Source: Cloeon dipterum (Eukaryota > Arthropoda > Insecta > Ephemeroptera > Baetidae). From it: 64,000 nt of DNA. This document shows, in pieces, positions 25,081 to 40,496 of this stretch. The translations under genes were made by a program, and so were the position numbers. Where the stretch lies: NCBI RefSeq assembly GCF_949628265.1, contig NC_088786.1, forward strand, positions 32,137,681 through 32,201,680, read 5' to 3'. The notes under the pieces were generated by a model, which was not told the DNA's origin, did no database searches, and saw only the letters and a program-made list of their open reading frames with translations. Numbering within the stretch: position 1 is the first letter of the stretch; the number at the start of each line of letters is the position of its first letter.

Positions 25081-26460
25081 AGAGAGGCGTCGGTGATTTC
25101 AGGACCCGTGCCGGCAGCACAAACTTTTTACTCAGTGATTAATTAATTAGCTAATGAATTCCGGCGGTGTTTGGCCGAGGGAGGCGGCTACGATATGGGC
25201 TTGGGGGGCCAGGGGACATGAGACGCGCGACGGTCGGCGGTATTGTTTAGGCCTCACCTTTGCAGTCGCCTGGTGTAATTACTTAGCAGGCGTTCCGAGC
25301 AAGGGCATTAAATGGCCCTCTTTTCCGATTCACTCCACTGAACGGGCCGACAGAAAACGCAAACTTTGGCCACCGTTCCGGCCGCCCTAGCAAAGCAAGC
25401 AGCCCGCACGACACCAATTTGCTCGGTGCGCATGAGAGGAGCATAATAAGTAAATGATGCCTTTCTTGCCCTCTCTCTCTCTCATCTTGACTCAGCGGCG
25501 GCAGCACCGAGCATTCAAGTGGCATGCCATAACGAAGCGCTGCAAAGAAGCAATTTATAATTTTGTTCCGCCGCCGGCTGCCCTTATTTGAATATTCCGC
25601 CGCGCGCGCGGCAGCACATATTATACCCACTGAGCAAATTGGACGGATTCCCTGCTCAAAGATAATTTTGAGCCATTTGCTGCAATTCTTTCAGATAATG
25701 GTCAACTAGACTCGGGTCTAAACGTCCCAACTTTAACTTCAGAGAAGAATTATTGCTCAATTTTCCATTTTTTTTTGTTGTTACGAGAGTTAATTTAAAC
25801 TATTCATAACTATTTATGTAACAGTTTGCACAAGTGCGCCATGTTCCCTTTAGATAAATTTATTTGTTTGATAACCATTCTGGTTTCTACAGATGCAGAG
25901 TCTCACAATTCCGGATTATTGAACGAGGAAACAAAGAGAAGTTTGCGACTCAATCTCACAATGTAAATAATTCAAAGGCTTTCCCTTCCACAAATAAGGC
26001 GAGTAAAAAAGCGCATTGAATAAGGAAAAAGCAAAGTTGGCGAGCACAACTGCAGGCAATAACGGCGGCCTGTGTTTTCTGCTTTTGATTCACCCCACCT
26101 CATCTAATTACAAAGCACGCAAAAATTGCTCATTAAAAACTTGTTGTCGGGCTGGCATTGTTGCGCTCGATCAATCAGAGACCACTTGCTACACAGAAAG
26201 CGAGCGAGCGAGTTTGCGCATTGCTTCACCCGCACGGGGTGGATCATTTTTCGCTGCTCGTCGCATGCGGCGCCAGCGAAAGGCCCAATTTTGAACAGAA
26301 TCGGAAAAAGCGTAGCTCCTCCTCGTCAGCTAAAAATTAACAGACAATCCGATTCCGCTGGTTTTCGTCTGCAAACTACATCCGCTTGATGGGCGGTTGT
26401 TGCTTCACCATGCTGCGGAAAAAAAGCAAAGCAGTCCGCACCGTGTCGACGGCGAACGGG
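25081..26460. other. mixed, partly GC-rich non-coding DNA
   Basis: Two GC-rich patches (about 25,080-25,640 and 26,030-26,380) surround an AT-rich interval. A short CT tract lies at about 25,472-25,483. No credible exon was found. Confidence 0.35.
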
Positions 26461-26576
26461 CCGAAATCACGCATAGCAGGGTTGGGAGAAGGCACGGTCG
26501 CCGCCCACCCCCGGTGCCACAACAACAGGGGCTGGTTGGTGTTGGGGGTGGTCGACGGCCGACGCCGCCGACTTAC

Positions 26577-26784
26577 GTGTGCTGCTCGACGTGGCAACAA
26601 TGTCCACCTGTTCCTCCCTGCATTCTGCGTTGTCCCTTTTCCCTGCTAATTGATCGGCGGTGTTTGCTACCAGCGGCGGCAGGATCACGGCGGGCGGTGT
26701 GCTGCACGTCTTGGCGAGTGCGCGCCGCGGTGGGAGGAGCCGCCGCCCGCCCTCCAACACACCGCCAGGCGCCCCGCGTGCCAA
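26577..26784 (-). other. candidate GC-rich exon (possibly an untranslated first exon), minus strand
   Basis: On the minus strand a strong donor (AGCACAC|GTAAGT) follows 26,577. Upstream of it one frame stays open for about 69 codons, ending EEQVDIVATSSST. That frame holds no ATG and I do not recognise the peptide. A second frame with an ATG at about 26,812 runs into a stop inside the donor. The strong donor and the GC-rich context fit an alternative first exon of a minus-strand gene, perhaps the one owning the exon at 14,894-15,052. This is inference and no acceptor upstream was identified. Confidence 0.25.
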
Positions 26785-26840
26785 CGACCATTGGGCGCCA
26801 GAAAAAAGACAAACGCCGTTCTGCTTGCTGAAATGTACCT

Positions 26841-26846
26841 TTTATT
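26841..26846 (-). terminator. poly(A) signal candidate for Skp2
   Basis: TTTATT on the plus strand reads AATAAA on the minus strand, about 515 bases beyond the Skp2 stop codon. It marks the likely 3' end of that transcript. Confidence 0.4.
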
Positions 26847-27361
26847 TCTCTAATGGTTTGATAAACACGACAAATGCGCAGTTTATTGACAACTTAACTG
26901 GCGGGGTTTGATAATTACATGCCGTTTGCTGGCTATTCATCTACTTGAAAGGATTGAAAGAAATTATTTAGCCCCTTAACATTGTAACTTAATAGAACAG
27001 GGTCAACCCTGGCTCACTTGTATCAAGGAGAACAACCAGTGTTTGACGCGTAACAACTAATCACATGCATCTTATAATTAGCTAACTTGGCAGTTAAATT
27101 GAGCTATCAGTAGAGAAAATAAAATTCATTTTTCCCATAATTAAACTTAAGGAATTGGTGCAGCTGCATGATTCAGCTCTGGCACTTAGAAACAAGCAAT
27201 TTTTATGAATTGAATACACTTGGAATGGTCTGGTAAGAAGAAAGCTCTAAATTTAATTTCTACACTGCTTCACGGCATAGTCTATGCAGTTGGCACAGTG
27301 CAGCGAACTGAATGCTTAAAAGTCAAATTTCAGGAAAAAATTACCTGAAGTTAGACATCAC

Positions 27362-30070
27362 TCATTCACGGACCTTCTCTCCCCAGATACTAGTTTTGCG
27401 GCAGCCGACAGTAGGTCTGCCAATGGTTGAAAATGGGCAGTTGTTCACAACAATATTTGCTTTCTTTAAATCAGCGATGAGAATCTTAAGAACGGCGTCG
27501 TGCAATACTCCATGAATCTGTAGGTTTGTCAGAGATTTGATGCAGGTGAGCGATTTAAAATTGGAGCTCGACATATTGTAGCAACGACTGAGTCCCAGGT
27601 CCTTCAGGTGTTTCAAGTTCTTGACTATGTTGTCTAGAGTCTTGAAAGTTAGACTGGTGCAGTCGCTCATGTCAAGTTGGATCAAGCCAGGACACTTCTC
27701 TAGGATAAACTTAACATCTAAAATTATACCAAAGTGAGAAGTTAGTAGAAAAATTGTATGGTTAAAACCTACGATCATCTGTGAGATTTTTCCTGCATCC
27801 CGAAATATTGAGTTCCTTCACTGATTTGCAAATTGTGACGCTCAAGGTTTGCAGAGTTTCCTGGTCCATCGCGGTCCAAGAAATGTTGAGAGTGATTAGC
27901 TTTGTGCAGCACGCAAGAATAGCTTCCAGGCCGTTAGACTTGATGCCAGTCGTGCTTGTAAGGTTGAGCACCTCCAAGTCTGTATTGTGGCCAATTTGCT
28001 CACAAGTCTCCAGATTTAGCGGGCAGTTCTCCAAGCTCAATTTCTTCAGATTTCGACAGACCCTCATTATGTCAGCAACACCTAACACATGATTATTGCA
28101 CAGTTGTGATAAGCATATTAAACCAATTTAAACGTTTCTTAATGAAGCTGCAATAATTCTAAAAAAAAACCCTTAAGAGTGCCAAGCTACTGTGTTTTGT
28201 TTAGTGGTAAATTTATTGTATTGATGTAGCCTAGCATTGTAAGAAACAAGTTCGATGGTCACGAGTTTTTTATTTCACAATTTACGTGGGTTCGAAAAAT
28301 TATCGAACCATACTTAATCAACTGACAACGTGGTCATAGTTAAATTTAAGCAAAATTCGGATTGCATTCTAAATTTTGAGGATTTTTCTGGGCCGTAAAT
28401 AAAATTTAATTGAAAAGCAAAGCTCCAGCTCCTCATTTTCTAAAAGCTAGAAAACCTTTTGAGAATTAAAGCCTATCTAGATTTAGATTTGGTTTCCTGA
28501 AAGTAATATTTTTTCATCATTTTACTTCATAGTAATAATAGAATTTTATTTCGAACTAACGGAAATGGATTTAGATCGTCCTGCAACCGGCTCATTAAAT
28601 TTAAAGCAATTCCAAAAGCCATTGTTGACGTGCTTAGTGTGATTTTCCTAGCCAAAGGATGGAAAATAAATATTTTCCTGAAATTAAATCAGTCAGATCA
28701 TCCTAACAATCACCTTTGGAATATCATCATGAATGAACGGCTTCAAACTTCAATTTTAAAACATTTTAATTACCTTCGGCGGAGATCTGTGCCATAGTAA
28801 GGTCAAGGTACTCCAGTTTGCTTACAAAGTTGGGAATCAGGTAAGAGCTTTTGGGCTTGATAACCGGGCTTGGAATCTGAAAACAGTCGTCCTTTCAGAC
28901 TGAGGACATTAGATAACTCTAAATAAACTTACAGCAGCTCCCGCTAAACGCAGCACGCGAACTCCTCTCTTCAACACATGCTCCAAGTTCCTGGGGTGGA
29001 GGCTCTTGTGGCCAAGGTCAATGCGACTCCACATGCTATCATCGTAAGCGATTCGACGCCAGCGCTTGGACACCAAGGCCAGTTTGCATAGCTGGACTTT
29101 TGGCAGTTTCAAGAAGATGATTAGCAAGAGCTCATCGGACAGTTTGTCGAAGTGACCTGAAAAGTGAAACTAGTATCATTTTCACTCTACTAACGCGGGA
29201 GAGGGAATATTACAATTTTCAGTTCCATTTCTCTTTCGAAGGAAGCTACTACTTAGAGCATATTTGTTGTCAGGGGTGGTTAGGTGCTGTTTGTTATTGA
29301 CCGGTTGAATTGATTTCTGTTTGAGAGGGGAATCCTCAGTTGGCATTGGTTCCAGTGAGGAATCGCTGCTCTCATTTCCAGAGCCATCATCATCAGTATT
29401 ATTTTTTTCCAGCTCCTCTAAAACCAGTTTGTTCTCCCCTAGTACACCTCCATCTCTGCTAAATCGCTTCCTCTTCCTGAAAATGGCATCAAATATTTTT
29501 AATATTAATCACAATAGAAATGTTGGAGGTGCTTCGGAAACGACAAAATAATGTAAAAATTAAATATAATGGGTGAGTCTGAGATAGGCTCGTCTTAAGC
29601 TGGAACAAAATAAGGGTGAGATGATTCGTAAGGGGTTTGATAGCTAAAACTGGGCACAATTTTGTGGCAGTGAATGACAAGACTCGTTTTTGCTCACTCA
29701 CAATCAGTTTTAAAAAATATCAAATTCAATTCAATACAAAAGAGTTGTTAATTATTTGGATTAATAAAGGAGAAAAAACATTTCGATTCACAGAAAACCA
29801 ATAGATATGTACTTAGTGAATATTCTAAGAATAAAACTTTAATACCTTTTGGCGCATAATGATTCTAAAACTGCCATATTTCAGGACAGTGGAAACAGGT
29901 TTATCGCCGCACATTTTGGCGCTAGACTTTACCCTTGAAATTCATAATTCTCATTACGGAATTATATTTTATACTCACACAACATTTGGACAGTCATTTT
30001 CATCAAACTCTTCAGAAATTCGAGTCATATTATCCCTTTCCTTTGTTCGAGTTCTTTTCGACGCAAGCAT
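27362..30070 (-). CDS. Skp2: Skp2, F-box and leucine-rich repeat protein
   Basis: This is the substrate-recognition subunit of an SCF (Skp1-Cullin1-F-box) ubiquitin ligase, known in animals for targeting cell-cycle inhibitors such as p27/Dacapo. Six exons join in consistent phase: 30,070-29,979, 29,476-29,214, 29,156-28,933, 28,876-28,774, 28,081-27,773 and 27,717-27,362, giving about 448 residues (human about 424). The N-terminal 118 residues are disordered, with basic KRKR and an acidic, serine-rich stretch. The F-box spans about residues 120-165 (FDKLSDELLLIIF, KRWRRIA). Leucine-rich repeats follow to about residue 430. The C-terminal FSTIGRPTVG followed by an IWG motif is the Skp2 signature. 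The first exon was chosen because its ATG frame joins exon 2 in phase 2 through a GTGAGT donor. An ATG at 29,850 was rejected because its donor gives the wrong phase. Confidence 0.9.
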
Positions 30071-32222
<2,152 letters not shown>

Positions 32223-32324
32223 ATACTTGAACAATTTAAGACTCAGTTATGAGTTGCAAACCTCAGTTCTATGTTGTGAATGTGACAGTGAAATCAGCAG
32301 ATGATAATTTAGTTTTTTTATTGG

Positions 32325-32330
32325 AATAAA
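32325..32330 (+). terminator. poly(A) signal of RUVBL1
   Basis: AATAAA lies about 100 bases beyond the RUVBL1 stop codon, giving a compact 3' UTR. Confidence 0.65.
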
Positions 32331-33294
32331 TGATAAATTAATTAAAAAAAATTTGAGGTTTTTTTTTCTTAAGTTTCAATATTTGTTAAAAGATATATTT
32401 AATGTTATGTAAGTGACCTTCAAAAATCTTTAATATGCTGGAATGTTTCATTAAATACTGACAGAAGAACTCAAGGAAAATTCTGCACCAAATCAGTATA
32501 AGAATTTGGAGGGATAGTAAATTGTCAGCATTTTTCCTACTAACTCGATAAATAATCAGCTAAACTTTATTACCCTGACTAAAAAAGACATTTTGATCTT
32601 CGTAATTTACCTTTGAATAAATTTAATTAAATAAGAGCGATTGGAATTTGTAAAATCCGCCACTTCACTTGCCTTAACTGTTAGTCTTAAATTGATCAGT
32701 ACAAATGTTGTTCACCACAGAAAATTGACTCATACTTTTTGCCAGTGAGCAGTGGTGACGCCAAAATTAACTTGCTGCTACTCTTATTTAACGCGGATGA
32801 TAATTGCAACACTATTTCCAGATTTCTTTGCAGTTAGCAATTATTTAAATTTGGAATTAAAGAAACAAACACTCACGATATAGAAGTAGCTGACATCTTT
32901 GGGGTGCCTATCTACATCACTAGTTTTAGAAGCAATGAAAAAACGCTCGGTATGCAATTCTTACAATTTTTCCAAAGCATTTTTGGTGTGTAAGAATTAT
33001 TTCACGTGTTCTTGAGTGAATTATTACGTCTGATAAATAAAAACGACTTGAAACAAAATTAAAACTTGCCTATAAACAACTGACCGATTTCTATCCTCCA
33101 CACTGCATATAATTTTCCTTTACATGGGTGTATTATTATGCCTTGCGCAGCAAAACAAAGACTCAAGTAGTTCATTTTTTAAGAAAATCAAGTTTATATT
33201 AACATAACATTGTGAGCACTAACTAAGTTCCATGTGTTTGACTTTTGAAAAAAAATAACAAAGTAACGAATATGAATTCCATTTGTTGCGCTAA
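32331..33294. other. AT-rich intergenic DNA between convergent 3' ends
   Basis: RUVBL1 (plus) and FDX2 (minus) converge on this interval. It is AT-rich and no exon, RNA gene or repeat could be supported. Confidence 0.5.
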
Positions 33295-33300
33295 TTTATT
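33295..33300 (-). terminator. poly(A) signal candidate of FDX2
   Basis: TTTATT on the plus strand (AATAAA on the minus strand) begins only about 10 bases past the FDX2 stop. If used, the 3' UTR would be only a few tens of bases. A longer form ending further left is possible. Confidence 0.4.
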
Positions 33301-33310
33301 TATAACTTTT

Positions 33311-34072
<762 letters not shown>

Positions 34073-34571
34073 GGTGGCAAGCTATAATAAAGATAAAAAG
34101 TATGAATATTCGTTATATAATAACCACAAATAATATACTCACAGATATTGCAAAATTCAAATGGTTTTAACACAAATTTTCACTGATGCAAATCTATTGG
34201 TTGAATGTTATTGCCTTCAAAATGGTTCTCTAAATAGATTCCGTGAATTTTGTAAATAGCTATCCTCTCGCAATGTCTCTACATCAACAGGAAAAGTAAA
34301 CAAATCAATCAAGACAGATGCACAGCACTCGTGCACTTGTTGTTTTGCTTGTTTTAAAATTTGGTGCCATCAGCTGTTATTTCGGTCACGCCTCCTTTAT
34401 CTGCATCTGCAGTTGCGAGCAGAGCGTCAACTACTGCTGTTGCTGTGTGGCCTGATTCTCATCCTCTCTTTAGTTTTATTCGCTCTCGAGGTTGTTCAGT
34501 GAACGTACTTCAAGTCTCAAGAAGACTAAACATTGCCCTGATTTTTACGCGTCGGAAGAAACTGACGTGGA
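34073..34571. promoter_or_regulatory. shared FDX2 / AMMECR1 promoter region
   Basis: A 499-base gap between divergent start codons must contain both 5' leaders and promoters. The FDX2 side is AT-rich and the AMMECR1 side more GC-rich. No TATA box is evident. Confidence 0.55.
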
Positions 34572-35540
<969 letters not shown>

Positions 35541-35865
35541 TGATCAGAATTTGGCAGTACGTCCATCGTACTGGTCTGCGTTTCTCATTAATGTTTTCTC
35601 TCATTGTTCTATCTCGGAAACAAACACGCACTCTTTTAAGTACCTTAAGGACATAGCAGCCCTTTATATTCATTTCTGGTGCGTAATATTTGTTTTTAGC
35701 TTAAGTATTTTTGTTTTGATAACGCCAGAGGTGGCTAAAGATTTTCTGACAAGGAAATTCTTTGTATTCTATGTTATAGTTTTTGGTGGATTCATTGAAT
35801 TTTATCACTGTTCATTGATAAGTGAAATCTTTTACTCAATTGAGCCTGTTATAAAGCTCTAAATG

Positions 35866-35871
35866 AATAAA
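35866..35871 (+). terminator. poly(A) signal of AMMECR1
   Basis: AATAAA about 325 bases past the AMMECR1 stop codon. Confidence 0.55.
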
Positions 35872-36574
35872 ATCCTTTTCGGATACAATATAAATATTAG
35901 TTAGGAAATAATATTTTGCAGTTTTTTTATTATTATGATTCTTTTTACATTTGACGAGACAAATCGATTTATGTGTCACTTTTCTTTTATGTCTACAACC
36001 TTGAGTTTCTGTTACAGTATGAAATAATTGACCAAATTTTCCGAGCTGATTTAACCATTTCCGAATTGTCTTAACACGAAATTATAACTAAGGTGGACAA
36101 AAACGTGTTTGAGTCATTTTAAAAGCCTGCTGAAATTATCGAATTGAAAAATAAAAATTTAGGCTAAAGAAATTCAATAAAGTCACCATAAACTAAAATA
36201 GAATCCAAGGAGTTTCCAATAAAGTTACTTCATGTAAAATGAAGAACCATGTTCAGAACACATTGTTGTTATGTGTGTTGATGCAGCCGAAAATGTTGAA
36301 AAAAGTATATACTGCACTAATATGGTGGTTTGGAGTCGCGTATCTCATCAGCTGCTTATATAATCTTACATTAAGATAAATTTTAAGCTTTAAAAGCTGC
36401 AGTGATTATAATTCACTTAAAATTGACGTAACAAAATAAATTAGTCTCAAATCTCCATGATGTCTATTCTAAACATCCAAAGAGTTTTAGTCCTATTCGT
36501 ACATAATCCTCGTCATTCTTGCTTTTTTGTTCTTGTTGCAAAATTAAAAATGATTTTTTAACAAGTTGATTTGG
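35872..36574. other. AT-rich intergenic DNA between convergent 3' ends
   Basis: Lies between the 3' ends of AMMECR1 (plus) and TMEM126 (minus). It is AT-rich and no feature could be supported. Confidence 0.5.
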
Positions 36575-36580
36575 TTTATT
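36575..36580 (-). terminator. poly(A) signal of TMEM126
   Basis: TTTATT on the plus strand (AATAAA on the minus strand) about 50 bases past the TMEM126 stop. Confidence 0.55.
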
Positions 36581-36631
36581 ACAAGATCCAACATTTTCCT
36601 TGACTAACGGCAGTGAACAGTCCACTAGCTC

Positions 36632-37526
36632 TCATTCATTTTCTTCTTCTGCCAAGAGTTCTGCAAACTTCATGTCAACCTTGGCGACTGTGTTTAATTG
36701 CGCGATGGTTAGTGCAGAGGCTGCCAATCCCTGCAGAAGCACGATTCCCAGTAATTTGTTTGAAATTGGCTTCGTAAACTTCCACCAAGTCTGAAAAGCC
36801 ATCAGTCGGCCACTGTCGGAAAATAAGTTTGGCACGATGGAAGTTTTGTACTTTGAAGCCAACTGAAAAAAAGTGGATTTTAAACAAATTTCCTTGCAAA
36901 TCGTGAAAACTCACCCCTAAGTTAGCGAGAGGTGCCAGAAGCAATGGGTAAACGACAGAAACGACGCTTTGCAAAAACGCTGATCTCATCTCGATGCAAA
37001 CAGGACACGCCACCTCCCGAAGCAGCAAGTCGCTCTGCACTGTCTACAAAATGACGTTTAAATCGAAGCTATTGAATCAATAACTGTCTAACTTTTATTA
37101 GTCATTTTTTTTGTTTTTTAAGAACCCTGCATGCTAGAAAATACATGACTGCATAATTATATAAGAGAATACTTACATGAACATGTGCTAAGGCGCCAGT
37201 AATGGAAGGAATAACTACAGTGGGCAAATAGCTAGACATTTTTCCATAGTTGAAGAGTCGCAATTTTTTTCGGAAGTGCCCATTGATGAAAATGCAAGAC
37301 AAAGCGGTCATGCCTCCCAATATAGCTGGGGAATTTCTGATTGACCACCTGCAAACAAATGTATTTTTAGTAACTGACTTCTGGTGAAGAACTTTTCACA
37401 TTAAACCCACATTTCATGTTGTGGCTTCCAGGCATGAATAATTTCCATCTGGTGGCGAATTGCTTCTGATCTTTCTACCGACACCAGGTCCTTGATTTCT
37501 TCATTTCTTTTACGTACAACAGCCAT
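36632..37526 (-). CDS. TMEM126: TMEM126-family mitochondrial membrane protein
   Basis: The family (TMEM126A/B in vertebrates) comprises inner mitochondrial membrane proteins that help assemble respiratory complex I. Four exons: 37,526-37,411, 37,348-37,177, 37,043-36,915 and 36,862-36,632, in phase, for 215 residues (human TMEM126A is about 195). After a charged N-terminus there are hydrophobic segments around PAILGGMTALSCIFI, YLPTVVIPSITGALA, FLQSVVSVVYPLLLAPL and LLGIVLLQGLAASAL, matching the family's four-helix layout. The extramembrane CPVCIEMRS segment aligns with the conserved Cys-x-x-Cys loop of TMEM126A. The first donor was set at AT|GTGGGT, which restores HEMWSIRNSP. Assignment is by remembered family pattern. 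A single insect gene cannot be assigned to the A or B paralogue. Confidence 0.82.
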
Positions 37527-38702
37527 TCTAGAAATTTTCAATGTAATCAAATTGCCTATTTAGTCAACAATATTAAAATATGATTAAAAAAGAAATCTTG
37601 ATCGATCACCCACGACCACACACATTTTGAATGTGGATAATTAATGAATGAATTTTACGCGTAAATATTGTGACAAAATTTACGAACAATTAGTATCATA
37701 TTATGTACTTCTTACCTCAAATAGTTTTTAGGAACATCAAGAAGAGAAGCATGTATTTTTCAGTAAAATTGTGTCGTGCCAATCTCAACTTTCCGCGTTA
37801 CCGTGCTGCCCCTTTCAATAATAACAAAAACCATGTGTTACAGGGGGCGTTACCTCTTCAAGCCTGCCGCCTGCTGCACCTGCCGAAATTAACCCCTTCA
37901 GTCGCGTTCAGACCAGAGACCCCGCTGGTCGCATTGTATGTAATCGACATATTAATAACAATTCTCTTTCCTCAAGAAAAAGTGCTCCTACGTCGGATCG
38001 TGTTTATATAATATATGTATATTGAAGTTCTGCACTTTGGTAACAGTTTTAATATTAAAACTGGTATTTTTCATGTCATTTTAATACATCCAATTGCAAA
38101 TCAAACATTCAGTTACATTCACTCAAAAAGATAAGAAAAATTGAAGTTGCTACAACTTCTGTACACAATCAAAATACTCTTCAGCACTATAAAACTGTTT
38201 TTGATGATGAATGACAAGGGAAGTTTTTTTTATAAAAGAAATGCATAACACAGCAGAGAGGGCAGAGAGCATATAAAAATGAATGTTATGAATAAAAGAA
38301 TACTACCAATCTTAAAACTTGTACGATTAATGTACCGCTACCACTAAAACGCAAGATAATACACAAAGTGCGATGTACAAAGAATTATTTTAAGAGAAAC
38401 GAGAAACAAAATAACTGAATAGAACCAACAACCTCTATATGTGGTTTATTGCATTACTGTGTTAAATTATGTACATGCCAAAAGACAAATAAATTATTAT
38501 TATTATTATTTGTACCAATTTCTTGAATATCTATAGATATTCCACATTTCTACAAGTTTTCCAAATTCGGAGGAAAATATCTCACAATTTTGTGATTTTT
38601 GGTAATTTTGTTCATTTGAACCGTCTCCCTCGAGATATATTTAAGTGTGCCAATTTTGGCAGCTGTAACTTCTGTTCTTATGTTTTTATTTATCCAGGTA
38701 AA
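37527..38702. promoter_or_regulatory. intergenic region between TMEM126 and PARP, with a candidate 5' exon
   Basis: This holds the TMEM126 promoter on the left and the upstream part of the PARP gene on the right. A candidate plus-strand exon begins after ..GTGTTACAG at 37,844. It runs to either a GTATGT donor (exon end 37,938) or a GTAATC donor a few bases later. With the later donor it would join the PARP exon in phase and prepend a peptide ending PFSRVQTRDPAGRIV. There is no ATG in that frame inside the exon. An ATT microsatellite lies at about 38,493-38,511, and 38,020-38,520 is otherwise plain AT-rich DNA. Confidence 0.3.
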
Positions 38703-39406
38703 ATGTGGAGCACACAGAAAAAAACTTTCCTGCAGGCGTATCCGACAAAGACCATCCCGTTGGCGCAGTTGCAGTCATACCTTCCTTACACATGGCTGTC
38801 AGCCGTGGTCGAGACCGACCTTCAGAAGGGCACTTACACAGTTATCACAATGGATGAAGACTCGCCAGAGTATAAGGAGCTCAAAGAGCAAGTTTTGTTG
38901 AACAACTCCTACTTCAAAAAGATTTGTAGAATTGACCAAGTAGAGAATCCTTACTTGTTCTTGATGTACTTACTGAAACGACATGAAAACTATTTGGAGT
39001 TCTTTTGCAAGGTATTTTTTTATATAATTTTAAAAAAAATGCAAATGTTTGCTCATTAAATTTGATGCTGCAGGAGGAGCGCTGCTTCCACGGGACTGCC
39101 GCCACCAATGTGGATTCTATCATGACCAACAACCTGAACTGGCGTTTCTTTGGCAGGAGAGTGGGTCACATGCACGGCAAGGGCGTGTATTTCTCCAAGA
39201 AGGCAGCGTTTGCTTCGCAGTATGCAAGGTTCAACAACAACGATGGCTGTTTGCTAGTGGCCAAAGTGCTGGTTGCCTCCGTTGCACAAGGAAACAGCGC
39301 AACTGTGTTACCTGCCCAAAACTACGACACGACTGGCTCTGGCGACGAAATTTTGGTGAAGTATGGGGACAATGAGTTTTACCCTGAATTTGTGGTGTAC
39401 TTTTGA
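38703..39406 (+). CDS. small PARP-domain protein (mono-ADP-ribosyltransferase type)
   Basis: This is a PARP catalytic domain with almost nothing else, resembling the PARP11/12/14/TIPARP group that transfers single ADP-ribose units. Two exons, 38,703-39,011 and 39,074-39,406, give 213 residues. An acceptor immediately before the start (TTTATCCAG|GTAAAATG) implies a 5' intron. So the ATG at 38,703 may be internal and the N-terminus longer. Residues 1-103 match the start of the catalytic fold (ICRIDQVENPYLFLMYL). His109 in FHGT and Tyr142 in GKGVYFS are the first two residues of the H-Y-x triad. The third position falls at Ile196, in EILVKYGDNEFYPEF, with a Glu one residue earlier. No zinc finger, macro, WWE or ankyrin domain is visible in the window. 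The close of the domain, FYPEFVVYF, is intact. Confidence 0.85.
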
Positions 39407-39524
39407 ACCGGTCAAAGTCTGATGCTTACAAATATTACCGTGAAATTTTGATGTTCCTATGGTGACAAATTTATCATTACAACAATTTTCAAAGACTCTT
39501 AAATTTTCAAGACTGACATATTAC

Positions 39525-39530
39525 AATAAA
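39525..39530 (+). terminator. poly(A) signal of PARP gene
   Basis: AATAAA about 120 bases past the PARP stop codon. Confidence 0.65.
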
Positions 39531-40366
39531 GATCGAGACTTTCAATAATTCATCTTTGCTTTTTTTATTCCTAAAATGTGGGTTTAAATACAGTTAAAAT
39601 TCAAGCAGCTCTTTTTATGCTCAATAATTTAGCACTTTGTTGTATGTCAAGATTTAAAATTCATGCCCATTCATGTCATTATCTGATTTTACGTGTGAGC
39701 CAATATTAATTACTCAAATTAACTATAACTTGTTACAATTTAAACAGGTTGTAACTTGTAGAAAATAAAAAAAGTGACTGGCACCAACCGTTTAGGGCAC
39801 ATTTAAAATATTTGCTTACAGGGAAATTTGATTTTTTTAAGCAATAAAATTAACAAAATTTAAAATATGCTTTTTTTGTTCAATTTTAATTAATTTTGGT
39901 GTGTCAAACTTTCTTTAAGATAATTCATTGATGAGGTATCCTATGAGAAAAATTTAAATTCAAGGAAAAAATCCTAAGTCAATTGAAATTTTGCAGATTC
40001 TTGTTATGGGCCAGGAAGCTAAATTTAAAAATTAAGCAAGGAGTTCAAGTACAAAATCAATTGGAGCACTGGTTATTATTGCAATTTTGGCTAATCCCAA
40101 TATATTGATTCCTCTCGACAAATAGATCTACAGTCAAAGTATCGTCATAATTGAACGAAAATTGGCTTCAAAATTCGATTTAAAATTTACCTGTTTTTTT
40201 AAATCCTAAGAGGATTTTTGTACCTAACTTCCTAACGCCAGAAAGTTTAAGTAAATTATCCCAGACGATCACCATTCTAATTCTAAACGTCCCAAAAAAT
40301 TCTCGGCAGTCACTGCAACGTAGGATAATGTGCCTTGGAAATAATAGCAAGCAGTTCCAAAAAGGT
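39531..40366. other. AT-rich intergenic DNA between convergent 3' ends
   Basis: Lies between the PARP 3' end (plus) and the distal 3' end of the coiled-coil gene (minus). It is strongly AT-rich and no feature could be supported. Confidence 0.5.
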
Positions 40367-40372
40367 TTTATT
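40367..40372 (-). terminator. distal poly(A) signal candidate of the coiled-coil gene
   Basis: TTTATT on the plus strand (AATAAA on the minus strand), about 125 bases past the stop of the acidic last exon at 40,497. Confidence 0.45.
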
Positions 40373-40496
40373 TAATTACAAAAAGGCATAAATCTCTTTG
40401 TGATATTCGGGGCGTTTTACGTACGGCTGTGCGGGCGCTTTAAGTGTAGCCCATTTCTCATCTCTCTCACTTCGCGATAAATCTGCACGATGCAAC

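Noticed and set aside
29841-29852. ATG with four codons before a donor as first exon of Skp2
   Set aside because: It ends in phase 0 and would shift exon 2 into a stop; the exon at 30,070-29,979 ends in the correct phase.
37703-38011. 102-codon plus-strand frame starting at an ATG
   Set aside because: It overlaps the better candidate 5' exon in another frame and has no conserved features.
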